The translations under genes were made by a program, and so were the position numbers. From contig NZ_CP017042.1 in assembly GCF_001717585.1 (NCBI RefSeq), positions 1,828,501 to 1,892,500 on the forward strand: a stretch of DNA of 64,000 nucleotides. Reading direction: 5' to 3'. Below the pieces are notes generated by a model. The model did not search any database, was not told where the DNA came from, and worked only from the letters and a program-made list of their open reading frames with translations. This document shows, piece by piece, positions 8,392 through 16,630 of the stretch. Numbering within the stretch: the stretch's first letter is position 1; the number at the start of each line of letters is the position of its first letter. The DNA is from Selenomonas sp. oral taxon 920. Its GTDB lineage: Bacteria > Bacillota > Negativicutes > Selenomonadales > Selenomonadaceae.

Positions 8392-8667
8392 ATGGATCAG
8401 GAGCAGAACACGCCGCAGAAACCGCAGACAATCATTGTAAAGTCACCGAAGAATGTCGGGCTTGCCGCTGGTCTCGGATTCTTCTTCGGGCCGCTCGGCA
8501 TGTGCTATTCGACGCTCAAAGGCGCACTCATTATGTTTCTCGTCAACATTGTAATCGGGATCTTCACACTCGGATTTGGTGTATTCCTTACATGGCCGAT
8601 CTGCGCGATCTGGGCATATGTGGCGGCAAAGAAGTACAACGAGCAGCTGTACGCCGAGCTCGGCTAA
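8392..8667 (+). CDS. Small two-helix membrane protein of unknown function
   Basis: A 91-residue protein with a hydrophilic glutamine- and proline-rich start and two long hydrophobic segments (about residues 23-40 and 43-75). It has a glycine-rich FFFGPLGMCYS turn and a TWPICAIWAYVA segment. These motifs recall the widespread short TM2-like membrane proteins, but I cannot assign a function. The ATG at 8392 follows an AAGGGAG site; an in-frame ATG 14 codons upstream has no ribosome site. It has its own promoter and is followed 80 bases later by the SIMPL gene. Confidence 0.75.
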   Translation: MDQEQNTPQKPQTIIVKSPKNVGLAAGLGFFFGPLGMCYSTLKGALIMFLVNIVIGIFTLGFGVFLTWPICAIWAYVAAKKYNEQLYAELG

Positions 8668-8697
8668 TGCCGTTTTCATTCATCTTCTGCGGCAGTA

Positions 8698-8706
8698 TGC
8701 TATAAT
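8698..8706 (+). promoter_or_regulatory. Extended -10 promoter before the SIMPL-domain gene
   Basis: TGCTATAAT is a good extended -10 element, 42 bases before the ATG at 8748. No convincing -35 box lies 17 bases upstream. Confidence 0.5.
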
Positions 8707-8747
8707 AAATGCAGTTTTAGCGTCTGCAATCAGAAGAATGGAGGACT

Positions 8748-9467
8748 ATGATGAACCGCTTTTCATTTGGCACGTTCGTATGTGCGGCAGTATTTGCACT
8801 TGCGCTGATGATTCCGACAGGCACGGCATCCGCCGAGGAGGCTGTGCCGACGCTGACGGTGAACGGTGTCGGCTCAGCTCAGATTGCCCCTGATACGGCA
8901 GAGATTACGCTCGGCGTTGTGACGGAGGCAAAGGATGCGGCACGGGCACATGCCGACAATGCAGCACAGGCGGCACGCATACAGAATGCGGTAAAGGCCC
9001 TCGGTATCGCAGAGCGCGACATTCAAACCACGCGCTATGATTTTTCTCCGATCTACGATGTGAAGGACAACGGGCGCAGCGTTGTTACCGGCTACACCGT
9101 GACGAACGCGGTCGTCATTAAGGTGCGCAGCCTCGCAAATGTGGGCAAGGTGATCGACACAGCGCTCGCAAACGGCGCGAATCGCGTGGACTCCCTCGAA
9201 TTCTCTGCGAGCGACCCGAGTGCCGCAAAGAACGCTGCGCTTGCCGATGCCGCGCGTGACGCACGCAGCAAGGCGGATGCCGTGGCACGCGCGCTCGGCG
9301 TACGCATCGTCCGCATTCTGAACGTCTATTCGGACGCACAGTCACACACCCCGCGCAATTTTATGCCGATGATGATGGCAAAGGAGGCGTACGATGCCGC
9401 AACGCCGATCTCGGCAGGTGAGCTTTCGTTTGAAGCCTCGGTGAACATTGCCTATGTCATCGAGTAA
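8748..9467 (+). CDS. Exported SIMPL-domain (DUF541) protein
   Basis: A 239-residue protein with a clear signal peptide (hydrophobic core about residues 8-22, likely cut after TASA). A SIMPL/DUF541 domain follows: VNGVGSAQIAPDTAEITLGV near residue 40, the YDFSPIYD segment, and an alanine-rich helix ending KADAVARALGV. The family forms periplasmic oligomers of poorly known function. The tandem ATGs at 8748 and 8751 are both possible starts after GGAGG. The gene overlaps the next by 14 bases. Confidence 0.88.
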   Translation: MMNRFSFGTFVCAAVFALALMIPTGTASAEEAVPTLTVNGVGSAQIAPDTAEITLGVVTEAKDAARAHADNAAQAARIQNAVKALGIAERDIQTTRYDFSPIYDVKDNGRSVVTGYTVTNAVVIKVRSLANVGKVIDTALANGANRVDSLEFSASDPSAAKNAALADAARDARSKADAVARALGVRIVRILNVYSDAQSHTPRNFMPMMMAKEAYDAATPISAGELSFEASVNIAYVIE

Positions 9468-10590
9468 ACATGGGCGAGTCTCCGCCGTCGAGGCGATCCG
9501 CGGCATCTCCATGATGGGCGTGATCGGCATTCACATCGGCGCGGAGTACCTCGCAAATCCATCGCCCAACATTCACCTTGTGGCGCTTTTTGACATCGGT
9601 ACGCGCTTTGCCGTACCGATTTTTTTCTTTATCTCGGCGTTCGGCCTCTTCTACGGGCAGTCGCCGTCCGCGCCGTTCTCCTATCGGGATTTCCTCGTGC
9701 GGCGCGGCCGTGCAGTCATGATTCCCTATCTTGTGTGGTCGCTCTTCTACCTGATTCATGACGCATACGTATACGGGGTGGGTTTCCCGCCGCTGACCGC
9801 ACTGCCGGGGATTCTCTTCTTCGGCAACGCAAAGTATCAGCTCTACTTCATGGTGATCCTGATCTGGTTCTACCTGCTGATGCCGCTCTGGCGCGTGCTG
9901 CTTGCACGTATGACCCTGCCGCTGCTCACGGGGATTCTCGCCCTGCAGATCGCATTTGACTACTGGTCGAGCTTCAATACGGCGTTCAATCTCTATGTCT
10001 ATGGTCTTCCCGAGGGAACGCTCCTGCGTGCACTGCTCTTCTATCGTCTGAACTACTGGGTTATACACTACGTCTTTATCTTCCTGCTCGGCGGCTATAT
10101 TGCCCTTCATTTTGATGCTTTTCGTGCATGGATGGAGCGGAACACAATGCGGCTCTATGCGCTCGGCATCGTCAGCCTTGCCGCACTCCTCGCGTGGTAC
10201 TACAAGCTGCTGCTTGCGGACGGATATACACCGCTTGAGGGCATCTACACGGCACATCAGCTCTCGCCGCTCGGCATCTTCTACACCATCGGCGCAACGC
10301 TCGCGCTCTTTGCGTTCTTTACCCGTCTCGGGACGGAGAACATCCTTGGGCGTGCATTCCAACTCCTCGGAAAGCACTCATATTTTATCTATCTCGGACA
10401 TCCGATTGCGATCACCTATCTGCTGATGGCGATTCATGGAAGCGGTCATGTCCTCACTGCGCCGCTTGCGCTCGCGATGTATGCGGCGACGCTTCTGCTG
10501 ACGCTCCTAGGAGCGATTGTTGTGCGGAGAATTGGCGAGAAGGTGCCGATTTTGAATGCGCTGACAATCGGGCTGAAACCGAAAAAGTAA
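9454..10590 (+). CDS. Membrane acyltransferase of the acyltransferase-3 family
   Basis: A 378-residue polytopic membrane protein with roughly ten hydrophobic segments. The first helix reads EAIRGISMMGVIGIHIG and includes the conserved R and H of the family (OafA/WecH type), which transfers acyl groups to surface sugars or lipids. The substrate is unknown. The ATG at 9454 overlaps the SIMPL gene by 14 bases, so the two are probably co-translated; an upstream TTG is less likely. Confidence 0.88.
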   Translation: MSSSKHGRVSAVEAIRGISMMGVIGIHIGAEYLANPSPNIHLVALFDIGTRFAVPIFFFISAFGLFYGQSPSAPFSYRDFLVRRGRAVMIPYLVWSLFYLIHDAYVYGVGFPPLTALPGILFFGNAKYQLYFMVILIWFYLLMPLWRVLLARMTLPLLTGILALQIAFDYWSSFNTAFNLYVYGLPEGTLLRALLFYRLNYWVIHYVFIFLLGGYIALHFDAFRAWMERNTMRLYALGIVSLAALLAWYYKLLLADGYTPLEGIYTAHQLSPLGIFYTIGATLALFAFFTRLGTENILGRAFQLLGKHSYFIYLGHPIAITYLLMAIHGSGHVLTAPLALAMYAATLLLTLLGAIVVRRIGEKVPILNALTIGLKPKK

Positions 10591-10601
10591 TATGACAGCA
10601 C

Positions 10602-10646
10602 AAAAGGCTGCCGCCGAAGACAACAACCTTCGTGCGGCAGCCTTTT
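10602..10646. terminator. Bidirectional terminator between the acyltransferase gene and metK
   Basis: A 13-bp perfect GC-rich stem (arms 10602-10614 and 10634-10646), with further pairing inside, is flanked by AAAA and TTTT. It can end both the plus-strand acyltransferase transcript and the minus-strand metK transcript. Confidence 0.88.
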
Positions 10647-10663
10647 ATATGCTCTGATGTCGT

Positions 10664-11848
10664 TTACAGACCCGCTTCCTTCTTCAGCAGCTCCGCCTTG
10701 TCCGTCTTCTCCCACGGCAGATCGACGTCCGTGCGGCCGAAGTGTCCGTATGCCGCCGTCTGTCGATAAATGGGACGACGCAGGTCAAGCATCTTAATGA
10801 TGCCCGCCGGACGCAGGTCGAACGTCTTCTGCACGAGAGCGACAATCTTCTCCTCGTCGATCTTGCCCGTACCGAACGTATCCACCATGATGGAGACAGG
10901 GTGCGCGACACCGATCGCGTAGGCAAGCTGAATCTCGACGCGATCCGCGAGCCCTGCCGCGACAATGTTCTTCGCAACGTAACGCGCTGCATACGCAGCG
11001 CTGCGGTCAACCTTCGTGGGATCCTTGCCCGAGAACGCGCCGCCGCCGTGACGTGCCCAGCCGCCATACGTGTCGACGATGATCTTGCGGCCCGTGAGCC
11101 CGGAGTCGCCGTGCGGACCGCCAATAACGAACTTGCCCGTCGGGTTGACGAAGTACTTCGTCTCCGCGCGCAGCAGCTCTGCCGGAACGATCTCCTTGAT
11201 CACCTTCTCGATCATATCCTTGCGGATTGTCGCGAGGTCAACCGCCTCATCGTGCTGCGTGGAGATAACGATGGTGTCCACGCAGACCGGCTTGCCGTCC
11301 TCATAGACCACAGTGACCTGCGTCTTGCCGTCGGGACGCAGATATTTGAGCGTACCGTTCTTGCGTACGTCCGTGAGACGGCGCGCGAGCTTATGTGCGA
11401 GCACCGTTGTGAGCGGCATATACTCGGGCGTCTCGTTCGTCGCATAGCCGAACATCATGCCCTGATCGCCCGCGCCGATTGCCTCTGCCGCATCCATGTC
11501 GCCCTCGCGCGACTCAATCGCCTGATTGACGCCCTGCGCGATATCCGGTGACTGCTCATCGAGCGAGACGAGGATTCCGCAGGTATCGGCGTCAAAGCCG
11601 TAGCTGGCATTCGTGTAGCCGACCTCGCGCACCGTCTGGCGGATGATCTTCGGAATATCCGCATAGCACGTCGTCGAAATTTCACCGACGACGTGTGCCT
11701 GTCCCGTCGTGACAAGGGTCTCGCACGCGACGCGCCCCATCGGATCCTCTGCAAGAATCGCGTCGAGGATGCTGTCGGAGATCTGGTCGGCGAGTTTGTC
11801 CGGATGTCCCTCAGTGACGGACTCAGACGTAAAGAGCATTTTTTTCAT
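10664..11848 (-). CDS. metK: S-adenosylmethionine synthetase
   Basis: A 394-residue MetK of normal length. It makes SAM from methionine and ATP. Signatures are [16 protein letters not shown] at the N-terminus, the [12 protein letters not shown] hexapeptide region near residue 125 and [20 protein letters not shown] near residue 265. It is monocistronic between a bidirectional terminator and a SAM-I riboswitch, which should switch it off when SAM is high. Confidence 0.98.
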   Translation of the reverse strand: MKKMLFTSESVTEGHPDKLADQISDSILDAILAEDPMGRVACETLVTTGQAHVVGEISTTCYADIPKIIRQTVREVGYTNASYGFDADTCGILVSLDEQSPDIAQGVNQAIESREGDMDAAEAIGAGDQGMMFGYATNETPEYMPLTTVLAHKLARRLTDVRKNGTLKYLRPDGKTQVTVVYEDGKPVCVDTIVISTQHDEAVDLATIRKDMIEKVIKEIVPAELLRAETKYFVNPTGKFVIGGPHGDSGLTGRKIIVDTYGGWARHGGGAFSGKDPTKVDRSAAYAARYVAKNIVAAGLADRVEIQLAYAIGVAHPVSIMVDTFGTGKIDEEKIVALVQKTFDLRPAGIIKMLDLRRPIYRQTAAYGHFGRTDVDLPWEKTDKAELLKKEAGL

Positions 11849-11902
11849 TCAAAAACCTCCCTCAGTTTTGAACAATCCTTGAAAAAGAAATCCTCATGCC
11901 CA

Positions 11903-11933
11903 CAAGAAAAGCCTCCCTGAGATAAGGGAGGCT
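11903..11933 (-). terminator. SAM-I riboswitch expression-platform terminator
   Basis: On the minus strand an AGCCTCCCT/AGGGAGGCT stem is followed by TTTTCTT, placed between the SAM aptamer and the metK start. It is the expected off-state terminator of an S-box leader. Confidence 0.88.
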
Positions 11934-11943
11934 GCAACTGCCG

Positions 11944-12050
11944 CTCTCATCTCATAGGCGCTCTGCCTAAAGGAATTGGCACCGTTGGCTCATACGCCAT
12001 GGTTGCCGCAGCTTCATCGGGCCATTCCCTCCGCTGCTCTGGATGAGGTG
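11944..12050 (-). ncRNA. SAM-I riboswitch (S-box) upstream of metK
   Basis: On the minus strand the S-box landmarks are present in order: CTCATCCAGAGCAGCGGAGG, GGAATGGCCCGATGAAGC, GCGGCAACC, GGTGCCAATTCC and AGATGAGAG. The closing P1 strands CTCATC and GATGAG match. It lies between a consensus promoter and a terminator in front of metK. Confidence 0.96.
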
Positions 12051-12070
12051 TATTCTCTTCTATACGTCGC

Positions 12071-12099
12071 ATTGTAACGAATGTGCGGCGCGTTGTCAA
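12071..12099 (-). promoter_or_regulatory. Sigma-A promoter of the metK leader
   Basis: TTGACA and TACAAT with a 17-base spacer on the minus strand, just before the S-box aptamer. The 90 bases between it and the coaBC stop hold nothing I recognise, and no terminator is visible after coaBC. Confidence 0.88.
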
Positions 12100-12189
12100 G
12101 GACTATTTTCATAGAAATTCTTAATGGATTTAGGAATCACTGATAAAACAAAGTCGCTAATCACGTCTGCCCCGCGCAACTGGGAAAAC

Positions 12190-13404
12190 TTATCCTCGCT
12201 TCTGAAAGGCTTCCTCAAGGCGATCGAGAATTACGCCCGCAAGCTCCGCCTTCGGCATGAGCGGATGATCCTCCGCGCGGCCGTCCGCATAGAAGATCTG
12301 CACATGATTTGTCGGAACGCCGAAGCCCGCATCCTTCTCTGCGACGTTGTTCGCAACGATAAAGTCGAGATTCTTCTTCGCGAGCTTTCCCCGCGCATAG
12401 TCTGCGACATTCTGCGTCTCTGCCGCGAATCCGACGAGAATCTGATGCTTCTTTTTTTGTCCGAGCTCATAGAGGATGTCGGGGTTGCGCGTAAGCGCGA
12501 GCGTCAGCTCGCCATCCGATTTCTTGATCTTGTGTGCGGCAATCTCCGCGGGCCGATAGTCTGCGACCGCCGCTGCCTTGATAACCGCATCCACAGCGTC
12601 ATATTCCGCGAGTACTGCCGCGTGCATATCGCGCGCGCTCCGCACGTCCACACGCCGCACACGCGCAGGTGTTGCGAGCGGGGTCGGCCCTGCGACGAGG
12701 ATCACCTCCGCGCCGCGCCGCGCAGCCTCGGCGGCGACTGCAAAGCCCATGCGCCCCGTCGAGCGGTTGCCGAGGAAGCGCACGGGATCGAGTGCCTCCT
12801 CCGTGCCCGCCGCCGTCACGAGGATGCGTCGACCCGCAAGGCTCTGCGTGCACGCAAAATGCTCCTCAACGATGCGCACGATCTCTACGGGTTCGGGCAA
12901 TCGTCCCGCCCCCGTTGTTCCACAGGCGAGCTGTCCCACAGCAGGCGGGATAACCGTCGTGCCGCGTGCCGTCAGACGAGCGACATTCTCCTGTGTGACG
13001 GGATTCTCCCACATCCCCGTGTTCATCGCAGGCGCAATAAAGAGCGGCGCACGCGTCGCAAGCACGCTTGTCGTCAGCATATCGTCAGCAAGCCCCGCAG
13101 CCGCCTTCGCGATGAAGTTCGCCGTGGCGGGTGCGACAATCACGAGCTCTGCGAACTCTGCGAGCGCAATGTGCTCGACGTGATGATGCGGCTCGCCCCA
13201 CATCGTCTCCGCAACGGGTTGTCCCGTGATCTCGCGGAACGTAAGCGGCGTGACAAAGGAGGCCGCCGCCCGCGTCATGATGACGCGCACATCCGCGCCT
13301 GCCTTTTTCAGTCGGCTCGCAATCTCCACTGCCTTATAGGCGGCAATGCCCCCCGTCACACCGAGGACGATACGCCGCCCCGCAAGTGCACTCACGTCAG
13401 ACAC
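12190..13404 (-). CDS. coaBC: Bifunctional phosphopantothenoylcysteine decarboxylase / synthetase
   Basis: About 404 residues. The N-terminal flavoprotein CoaC domain shows [13 protein letters not shown], the catalytic-histidine region [14 protein letters not shown] and the PAMN motif ([12 protein letters not shown]). The C-terminal CoaB domain has [20 protein letters not shown]. Together they make 4'-phosphopantetheine for coenzyme A. The start is uncertain: GTG at 13404 overlaps the rpoZ stop by 8 bases, while ATG at 13422 and GTG at 13395 are alternatives. It ends the dapF-to-coaBC operon. Confidence 0.95.
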   Translation of the reverse strand: MSDVSALAGRRIVLGVTGGIAAYKAVEIASRLKKAGADVRVIMTRAAASFVTPLTFREITGQPVAETMWGEPHHHVEHIALAEFAELVIVAPATANFIAKAAAGLADDMLTTSVLATRAPLFIAPAMNTGMWENPVTQENVARLTARGTTVIPPAVGQLACGTTGAGRLPEPVEIVRIVEEHFACTQSLAGRRILVTAAGTEEALDPVRFLGNRSTGRMGFAVAAEAARRGAEVILVAGPTPLATPARVRRVDVRSARDMHAAVLAEYDAVDAVIKAAAVADYRPAEIAAHKIKKSDGELTLALTRNPDILYELGQKKKHQILVGFAAETQNVADYARGKLAKKNLDFIVANNVAEKDAGFGVPTNHVQIFYADGRAEDHPLMPKAELAGVILDRLEEAFQKRG

Positions 13405-13627
13405 TCTCTGTGCAGAGGTCATAGCTGATCTTGCCCTCGGCGATCTCCTCAAACGCATTTGTCACGTTCTTTGTCGAACGCGCACGCTCGGACTTCACGG
13501 GATCGCCCTCCAGCAGTTGGCGCGCACGCTTCGCCGCAAGAACGACCACACCGTAGCGGCTGTCTACCTTTGTCAGCAGCTCGTCCGTCGACGGATTGAC
13601 CATGCCGATTTCCACATTCGTCTTCAT
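13397..13627 (-). CDS. rpoZ: RNA polymerase omega subunit
   Basis: A 76-residue omega subunit. It shows [18 protein letters not shown] and a late [15 protein letters not shown] segment, the family hallmarks. It helps assemble the beta' subunit and often mediates the ppGpp response. The start at 13627 follows AGAGGT with good spacing. The gmk-rpoZ-coaBC order is common in Firmicutes. Confidence 0.95.
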   Translation of the reverse strand: MKTNVEIGMVNPSTDELLTKVDSRYGVVVLAAKRARQLLEGDPVKSERARSTKNVTNAFEEIAEGKISYDLCTESV

Positions 13628-13644
13628 TGTTGTACCTCTGTCTT

Positions 13645-14238
13645 TCAAATATCAAACTGCGCGGGATTCATATCCGTACGCAGACGCTCAGCTGTGAGGA
13701 TCGTCCGAATACGCTCCGTCGCCGCCTCCACTGTATCGTTCAGAACGGCATAGCGGTAACGCTTTCCGAGCAGGATCTCATCCCGCGCTGCCGAAAGCCT
13801 GCGCGCAAGGCTTTCCTCTGACTCCGTCCCACGCCCCGTAATGCGGCGCTGCAACTCTTCAAGCGAAGGCGGCAGGAGAAAGATGAACGTCCCGTCGGGG
13901 CAGCGCTCCATTACGTTCAGTGCCCCCTGCGTGTCGATCTCCAAGAGGATGTCCTCGCCCGCCGCACGGCGCTCCTCGATCGGTGCGAGCGGCGTGCCGT
14001 AGTAGTTGCCGTACACATCCGCATATTCAAGAAATGCGCCCTCCTCGATCATCGCCTCGAACTCCGCACGCGTGCGGAAATAGTACTCACGTCCGTCCTG
14101 CTCCCCCTCACGCGGTGCACGGGAGGTTGCGGAGACAGAGTAGGCAATCCCCTGTTCGCGCGCGAGCAGTTCCTTGCAGACCGTCCCCTTGCCCGTACCG
14201 GATGCACCTGAGATCACAATGAGAAGTCCTTTTTTCAC
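13645..14238 (-). CDS. gmk: Guanylate kinase
   Basis: A 197-residue GMP kinase with the P-loop [13 protein letters not shown] at the N-terminus and the GMP-binding [19 protein letters not shown] segment. It phosphorylates GMP to GDP. The start is GTG, overlapping the remA stop as GTGA, with AGGAGG seven bases upstream, so the two genes are probably translationally coupled. Confidence 0.97.
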   Translation of the reverse strand: MKKGLLIVISGASGTGKGTVCKELLAREQGIAYSVSATSRAPREGEQDGREYYFRTRAEFEAMIEEGAFLEYADVYGNYYGTPLAPIEERRAAGEDILLEIDTQGALNVMERCPDGTFIFLLPPSLEELQRRITGRGTESEESLARRLSAARDEILLGKRYRYAVLNDTVEAATERIRTILTAERLRTDMNPAQFDI

Positions 14239-14486
14239 TCTGCCGCCTCCTTTGCATTCGTCATGCGTCCCGCAATTGTCTCCGGCTGGAGTGCCGAGAG
14301 CACAACGTGACCGCTGTCCAGGATGATGACTGCACGCGTCCGCCGCTTGTAAGTCGCATCAATCAGCCGCCCCGCCTCGCGTGCATCCTGTACCATGCGC
14401 TTCACGGACATGGAGGTCGGCGCGACGATGGCGATCATGCGCCCCGCAAGCACAATGTCGCCGAATCCAATATTGACCGTCTCCAT
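14235..14486 (-). CDS. remA: RemA-like DUF370 regulator
   Basis: An 83-residue protein of the RemA/YlzA (DUF370) family, with the opening [19 protein letters not shown] and a [20 protein letters not shown] segment. In Bacillus subtilis RemA is a DNA-binding activator of matrix and osmoprotection genes. The yicC-remA-gmk-rpoZ order is the standard Firmicute arrangement. Its targets here are unknown. Confidence 0.9.
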   Translation of the reverse strand: METVNIGFGDIVLAGRMIAIVAPTSMSVKRMVQDAREAGRLIDATYKRRTRAVIILDSGHVVLSALQPETIAGRMTNAKEAAE

Positions 14487-14489
14487 GCA

Positions 14490-15371
14490 TCACTCCAAAT
14501 TCTGTACCTGCTCGCGCAGTTTCTCGATCTCGTTCTTCATCGCGACGACAATCTGCTGTGCAGCGGCGTTGTTTGCCTTAGAGCCGATCGTGTTCGTCTC
14601 GCGGTTGATCTCCTGCAGGAGGAAGTCAAGCCGCCGTCCGACCGGCTCCTCCTCCGCGAGGATCGCACGGAACTGTGCGAAATGACTCGCAAGGCGCACC
14701 AGCTCCTCCGTGATGTTCACGCGATCGGCATACAGTGCTGCCTCCTGGACGATACGCGTCTCGTCGGGCGTGACTTCCTTGAACTCCGCGAGCACCTCCG
14801 CGAGATGAGCACGATAGTCCGCAACGATCTGCGGTGCGATCTCCTTCACCTGTATGCGCTGCTCCTCGAGTCGTGTGAGGCGTTTCTCGAAGTCACGCGC
14901 GATGTGTGCACCCTCGGCAAGACGCATCGCATCGAGTGCCGTGAGTGCCTGCGCGACCGCATTCAGAAAGACCGTGCGTGCACCCATGATATCCGTCTGC
15001 TCGCTCACGGAGATCACGCCCTCGTACGCCGCTGCCATCTGAACCCCGCCCGTAAGCGGCGCATCCACCGCGCGGGCGACCTTTCCAAGTGCCGCATAGT
15101 ATGCACGCGCCAGTCCTTCGTTGACGTGAACCTCGTACTGCTTTTCGCTGCGATCCTCGAAGTTTACATAAACATCGAGCTTGCCGCGCGCAGCGTGCTT
15201 GCGGATTGCCTCGCGCAGATCGTTCTCCCACGCACCAAATGCACGAGGCATATGTGGTGCAATCTCCAAGAAGCGCTGATTGACCGCCTTGATCTCAACC
15301 GTCACACGATAGTCTGCTGTCTCTGCCGTGCCCGCGCCGTAGCCCGTCATGCTCCTGCGCTGCGCACTCAT
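14490..15371 (-). CDS. yicC: YicC-family endoribonuclease
   Basis: A 293-residue YicC/YloC-type protein. The start MSAQRRSMTGYGAG contains the family's MTGYG opening, followed by the EIKAVNQRFLEI segment. The C-terminus has a DFLLQEINRETNTIGSKAN motif, also characteristic. Family members have been described as endoribonucleases acting in RNA turnover. The ATG at 15371 overlaps the dapF stop (ATGA). Confidence 0.92.
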   Translation of the reverse strand: MSAQRRSMTGYGAGTAETADYRVTVEIKAVNQRFLEIAPHMPRAFGAWENDLREAIRKHAARGKLDVYVNFEDRSEKQYEVHVNEGLARAYYAALGKVARAVDAPLTGGVQMAAAYEGVISVSEQTDIMGARTVFLNAVAQALTALDAMRLAEGAHIARDFEKRLTRLEEQRIQVKEIAPQIVADYRAHLAEVLAEFKEVTPDETRIVQEAALYADRVNITEELVRLASHFAQFRAILAEEEPVGRRLDFLLQEINRETNTIGSKANNAAAQQIVVAMKNEIEKLREQVQNLE

Positions 15372-16207
15372 AGCGAGCCCTGCCATATGCCCGTGAAGAC
15401 AGGCTCTGCGGGACCCGTCATGAAGATGTGCCCGTCCGCACGCCACTCCACATGAATTACGCCGCCGTCGACCTCAATGTCCGCCGCACGGTCAAGCACA
15501 TCGTTCAGCACGCCCGCCGTCAGCGTCGCGCACGTTCCTGTCCCACATGCGAGCGTGATGCCCGCGCCGCGTTCCCAGACACGCATACGCGCGTGGCTGC
15601 GGTCACGCACATGAACGAACTCCGTATTGATCTTGCGCGGAAATGCGGGATGGTTCTCGAACTGTGCGCCCAGTTCTGCGAGCGGAAAATGCTCTGCATC
15701 ATCCACAAAAATGACCGCATGTGGATTGCCCATCGAGACACAAGTCATCTTGTACTCCGTACTGTCCACTGTGAGCGGCTGCGCAACAACACGCTCCGCG
15801 CCGAACCCCGCCACGGGGATTTTATCTCCATCAAGAACAGGCACACCCATATTCACCTCGACCGCCGTCACTGCGCCGTTCTGCGTAATGATGCGCGGCA
15901 CCATCGTCCCCGCCAGCGTCTCAATCGTGAACTGTTCCTTTGCTACACGCCCGTAGTCATAGAGATACCGTGCAAAACAGCGAATGCCGTTCCCGCACAT
16001 CTCCGGCTCCGACCCGTCCGGATTGAACTCGCGCATCCGCACGTCCGCCGTCTCCGACGGACAGGCAACCATCAGCCCATCCGCGCCGATGCCAAAATGA
16101 CGGTCGCACATCTTGACCGCGAGCGCCGCAAAGTCAATCGGCTCTTTATCCAGGAAGTCCACGACCACGAAATCGTTGCCGCAGCCTTGCCACTTTGTAA
16201 ACTCCAT
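15368..16207 (-). CDS. dapF: Diaminopimelate epimerase
   Basis: A 279-residue DapF that converts LL- to meso-diaminopimelate for lysine and peptidoglycan. Both catalytic cysteines are present, in MCGNGIRCFARY (about residue 72) and ACGTGTCATLTAG (about residue 220). It is the first gene of the dapF-yicC-remA-gmk-rpoZ-coaBC operon, whose members overlap or nearly touch. Confidence 0.97.
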   Translation of the reverse strand: MEFTKWQGCGNDFVVVDFLDKEPIDFAALAVKMCDRHFGIGADGLMVACPSETADVRMREFNPDGSEPEMCGNGIRCFARYLYDYGRVAKEQFTIETLAGTMVPRIITQNGAVTAVEVNMGVPVLDGDKIPVAGFGAERVVAQPLTVDSTEYKMTCVSMGNPHAVIFVDDAEHFPLAELGAQFENHPAFPRKINTEFVHVRDRSHARMRVWERGAGITLACGTGTCATLTAGVLNDVLDRAADIEVDGGVIHVEWRADGHIFMTGPAEPVFTGIWQGSL

Positions 16208-16231
16208 CTATTACACCGCCTTGCTGCACGT

Positions 16232-16260
16232 ATTGTACTATGAAACGTCCCCATGTGCAA
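16232..16260 (-). promoter_or_regulatory. Sigma-A promoter of the dapF operon
   Basis: TTGCAC and TACAAT with a 17-base spacer on the minus strand, 25 bases before the dapF ATG. It is divergent from the plus-strand promoter at 16271-16299. Confidence 0.75.
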
Positions 16261-16270
16261 GGCGCAACGC

Positions 16271-16299
16271 TTGCCTATTGTATGATTGACGTGTATAAT
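16271..16299 (+). promoter_or_regulatory. Sigma-A promoter driving the structured RNA and probably rqcH
   Basis: TTGCCT and a perfect TATAAT are separated by 17 bases on the plus strand. The predicted start is near 16306, just before the structured region, and about 325 bases before the rqcH start codon. Confidence 0.75.
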
Positions 16300-16305
16300 T
16301 TTCTG

Positions 16306-16600
16306 TAGAGTATAAAAGAATACGGAATGCCAAAGCGAACCCTAGTGAAGCAAGTGAGTAAAGCTGCTGACCTGTCCAAGAAGCAAGTCCGTAGGACGAA
16401 GCTGATTGAGAAACAGGTCGTATGGGAAAACGTCCCAAGAACACAAGCGCAAGCGATGTGTGATTGGTTGACGTTGACCGCTCACGGTGCGCCCCGTCGG
16501 AGTTCTTTCGTTCAAGCGAAGCGCGTTTAAGAACTCCGACGGTATTTAAGCGCACAAGAGCGAGATCACTTGCGCAACGAGGCGTTCGCGTGGCATCCGT
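16306..16600 (+). ncRNA. Structured RNA, candidate orphan HEARO/IscB-type omega RNA
   Basis: This non-coding leader contains a dense set of stems: GACCTG (16369-16374) with CAGGTC (16414-16419); inside it GTCC-gta-GGAC (16387-16397); TGGGA-TCCCA (16423-16437); ACACA-TGTGT enclosing a GCAA tetraloop (16441-16461); ACCG-ctca-CGGT (16477-16488); a 12-bp perfect stem (16496-16507 with 16529-16540); and a further hairpin (16568-16592). The ordered features AAAGCTGCTGACC and AGAAGCAAG, and this compact multi-stem design, resemble from memory the HEARO RNA that guides IscB nucleases. No iscB gene follows; rqcH does. The RNA nature is well supported, the family assignment is tentative. Confidence 0.5.
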
Positions 16601-16630
16601 ATGACGTTTAGAATATAAAGAGGTAATACT

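Noticed and set aside
16327-16530. A 67-codon plus-strand frame starting MPKRTLVKQV
   Set aside because: No ribosome site, no recognisable domain, and the stretch is dense with RNA stems that span the supposed codons. A structured RNA explains it better.
16441-16610. Remnant of an IS200/IS605 tnpB end
   Set aside because: The other plus frames here have several stops and no tnpB motif. The stem arrangement and the promoter at the 5' end suit an IscB-type guide RNA better, though a tnpB-type relic cannot be fully excluded.
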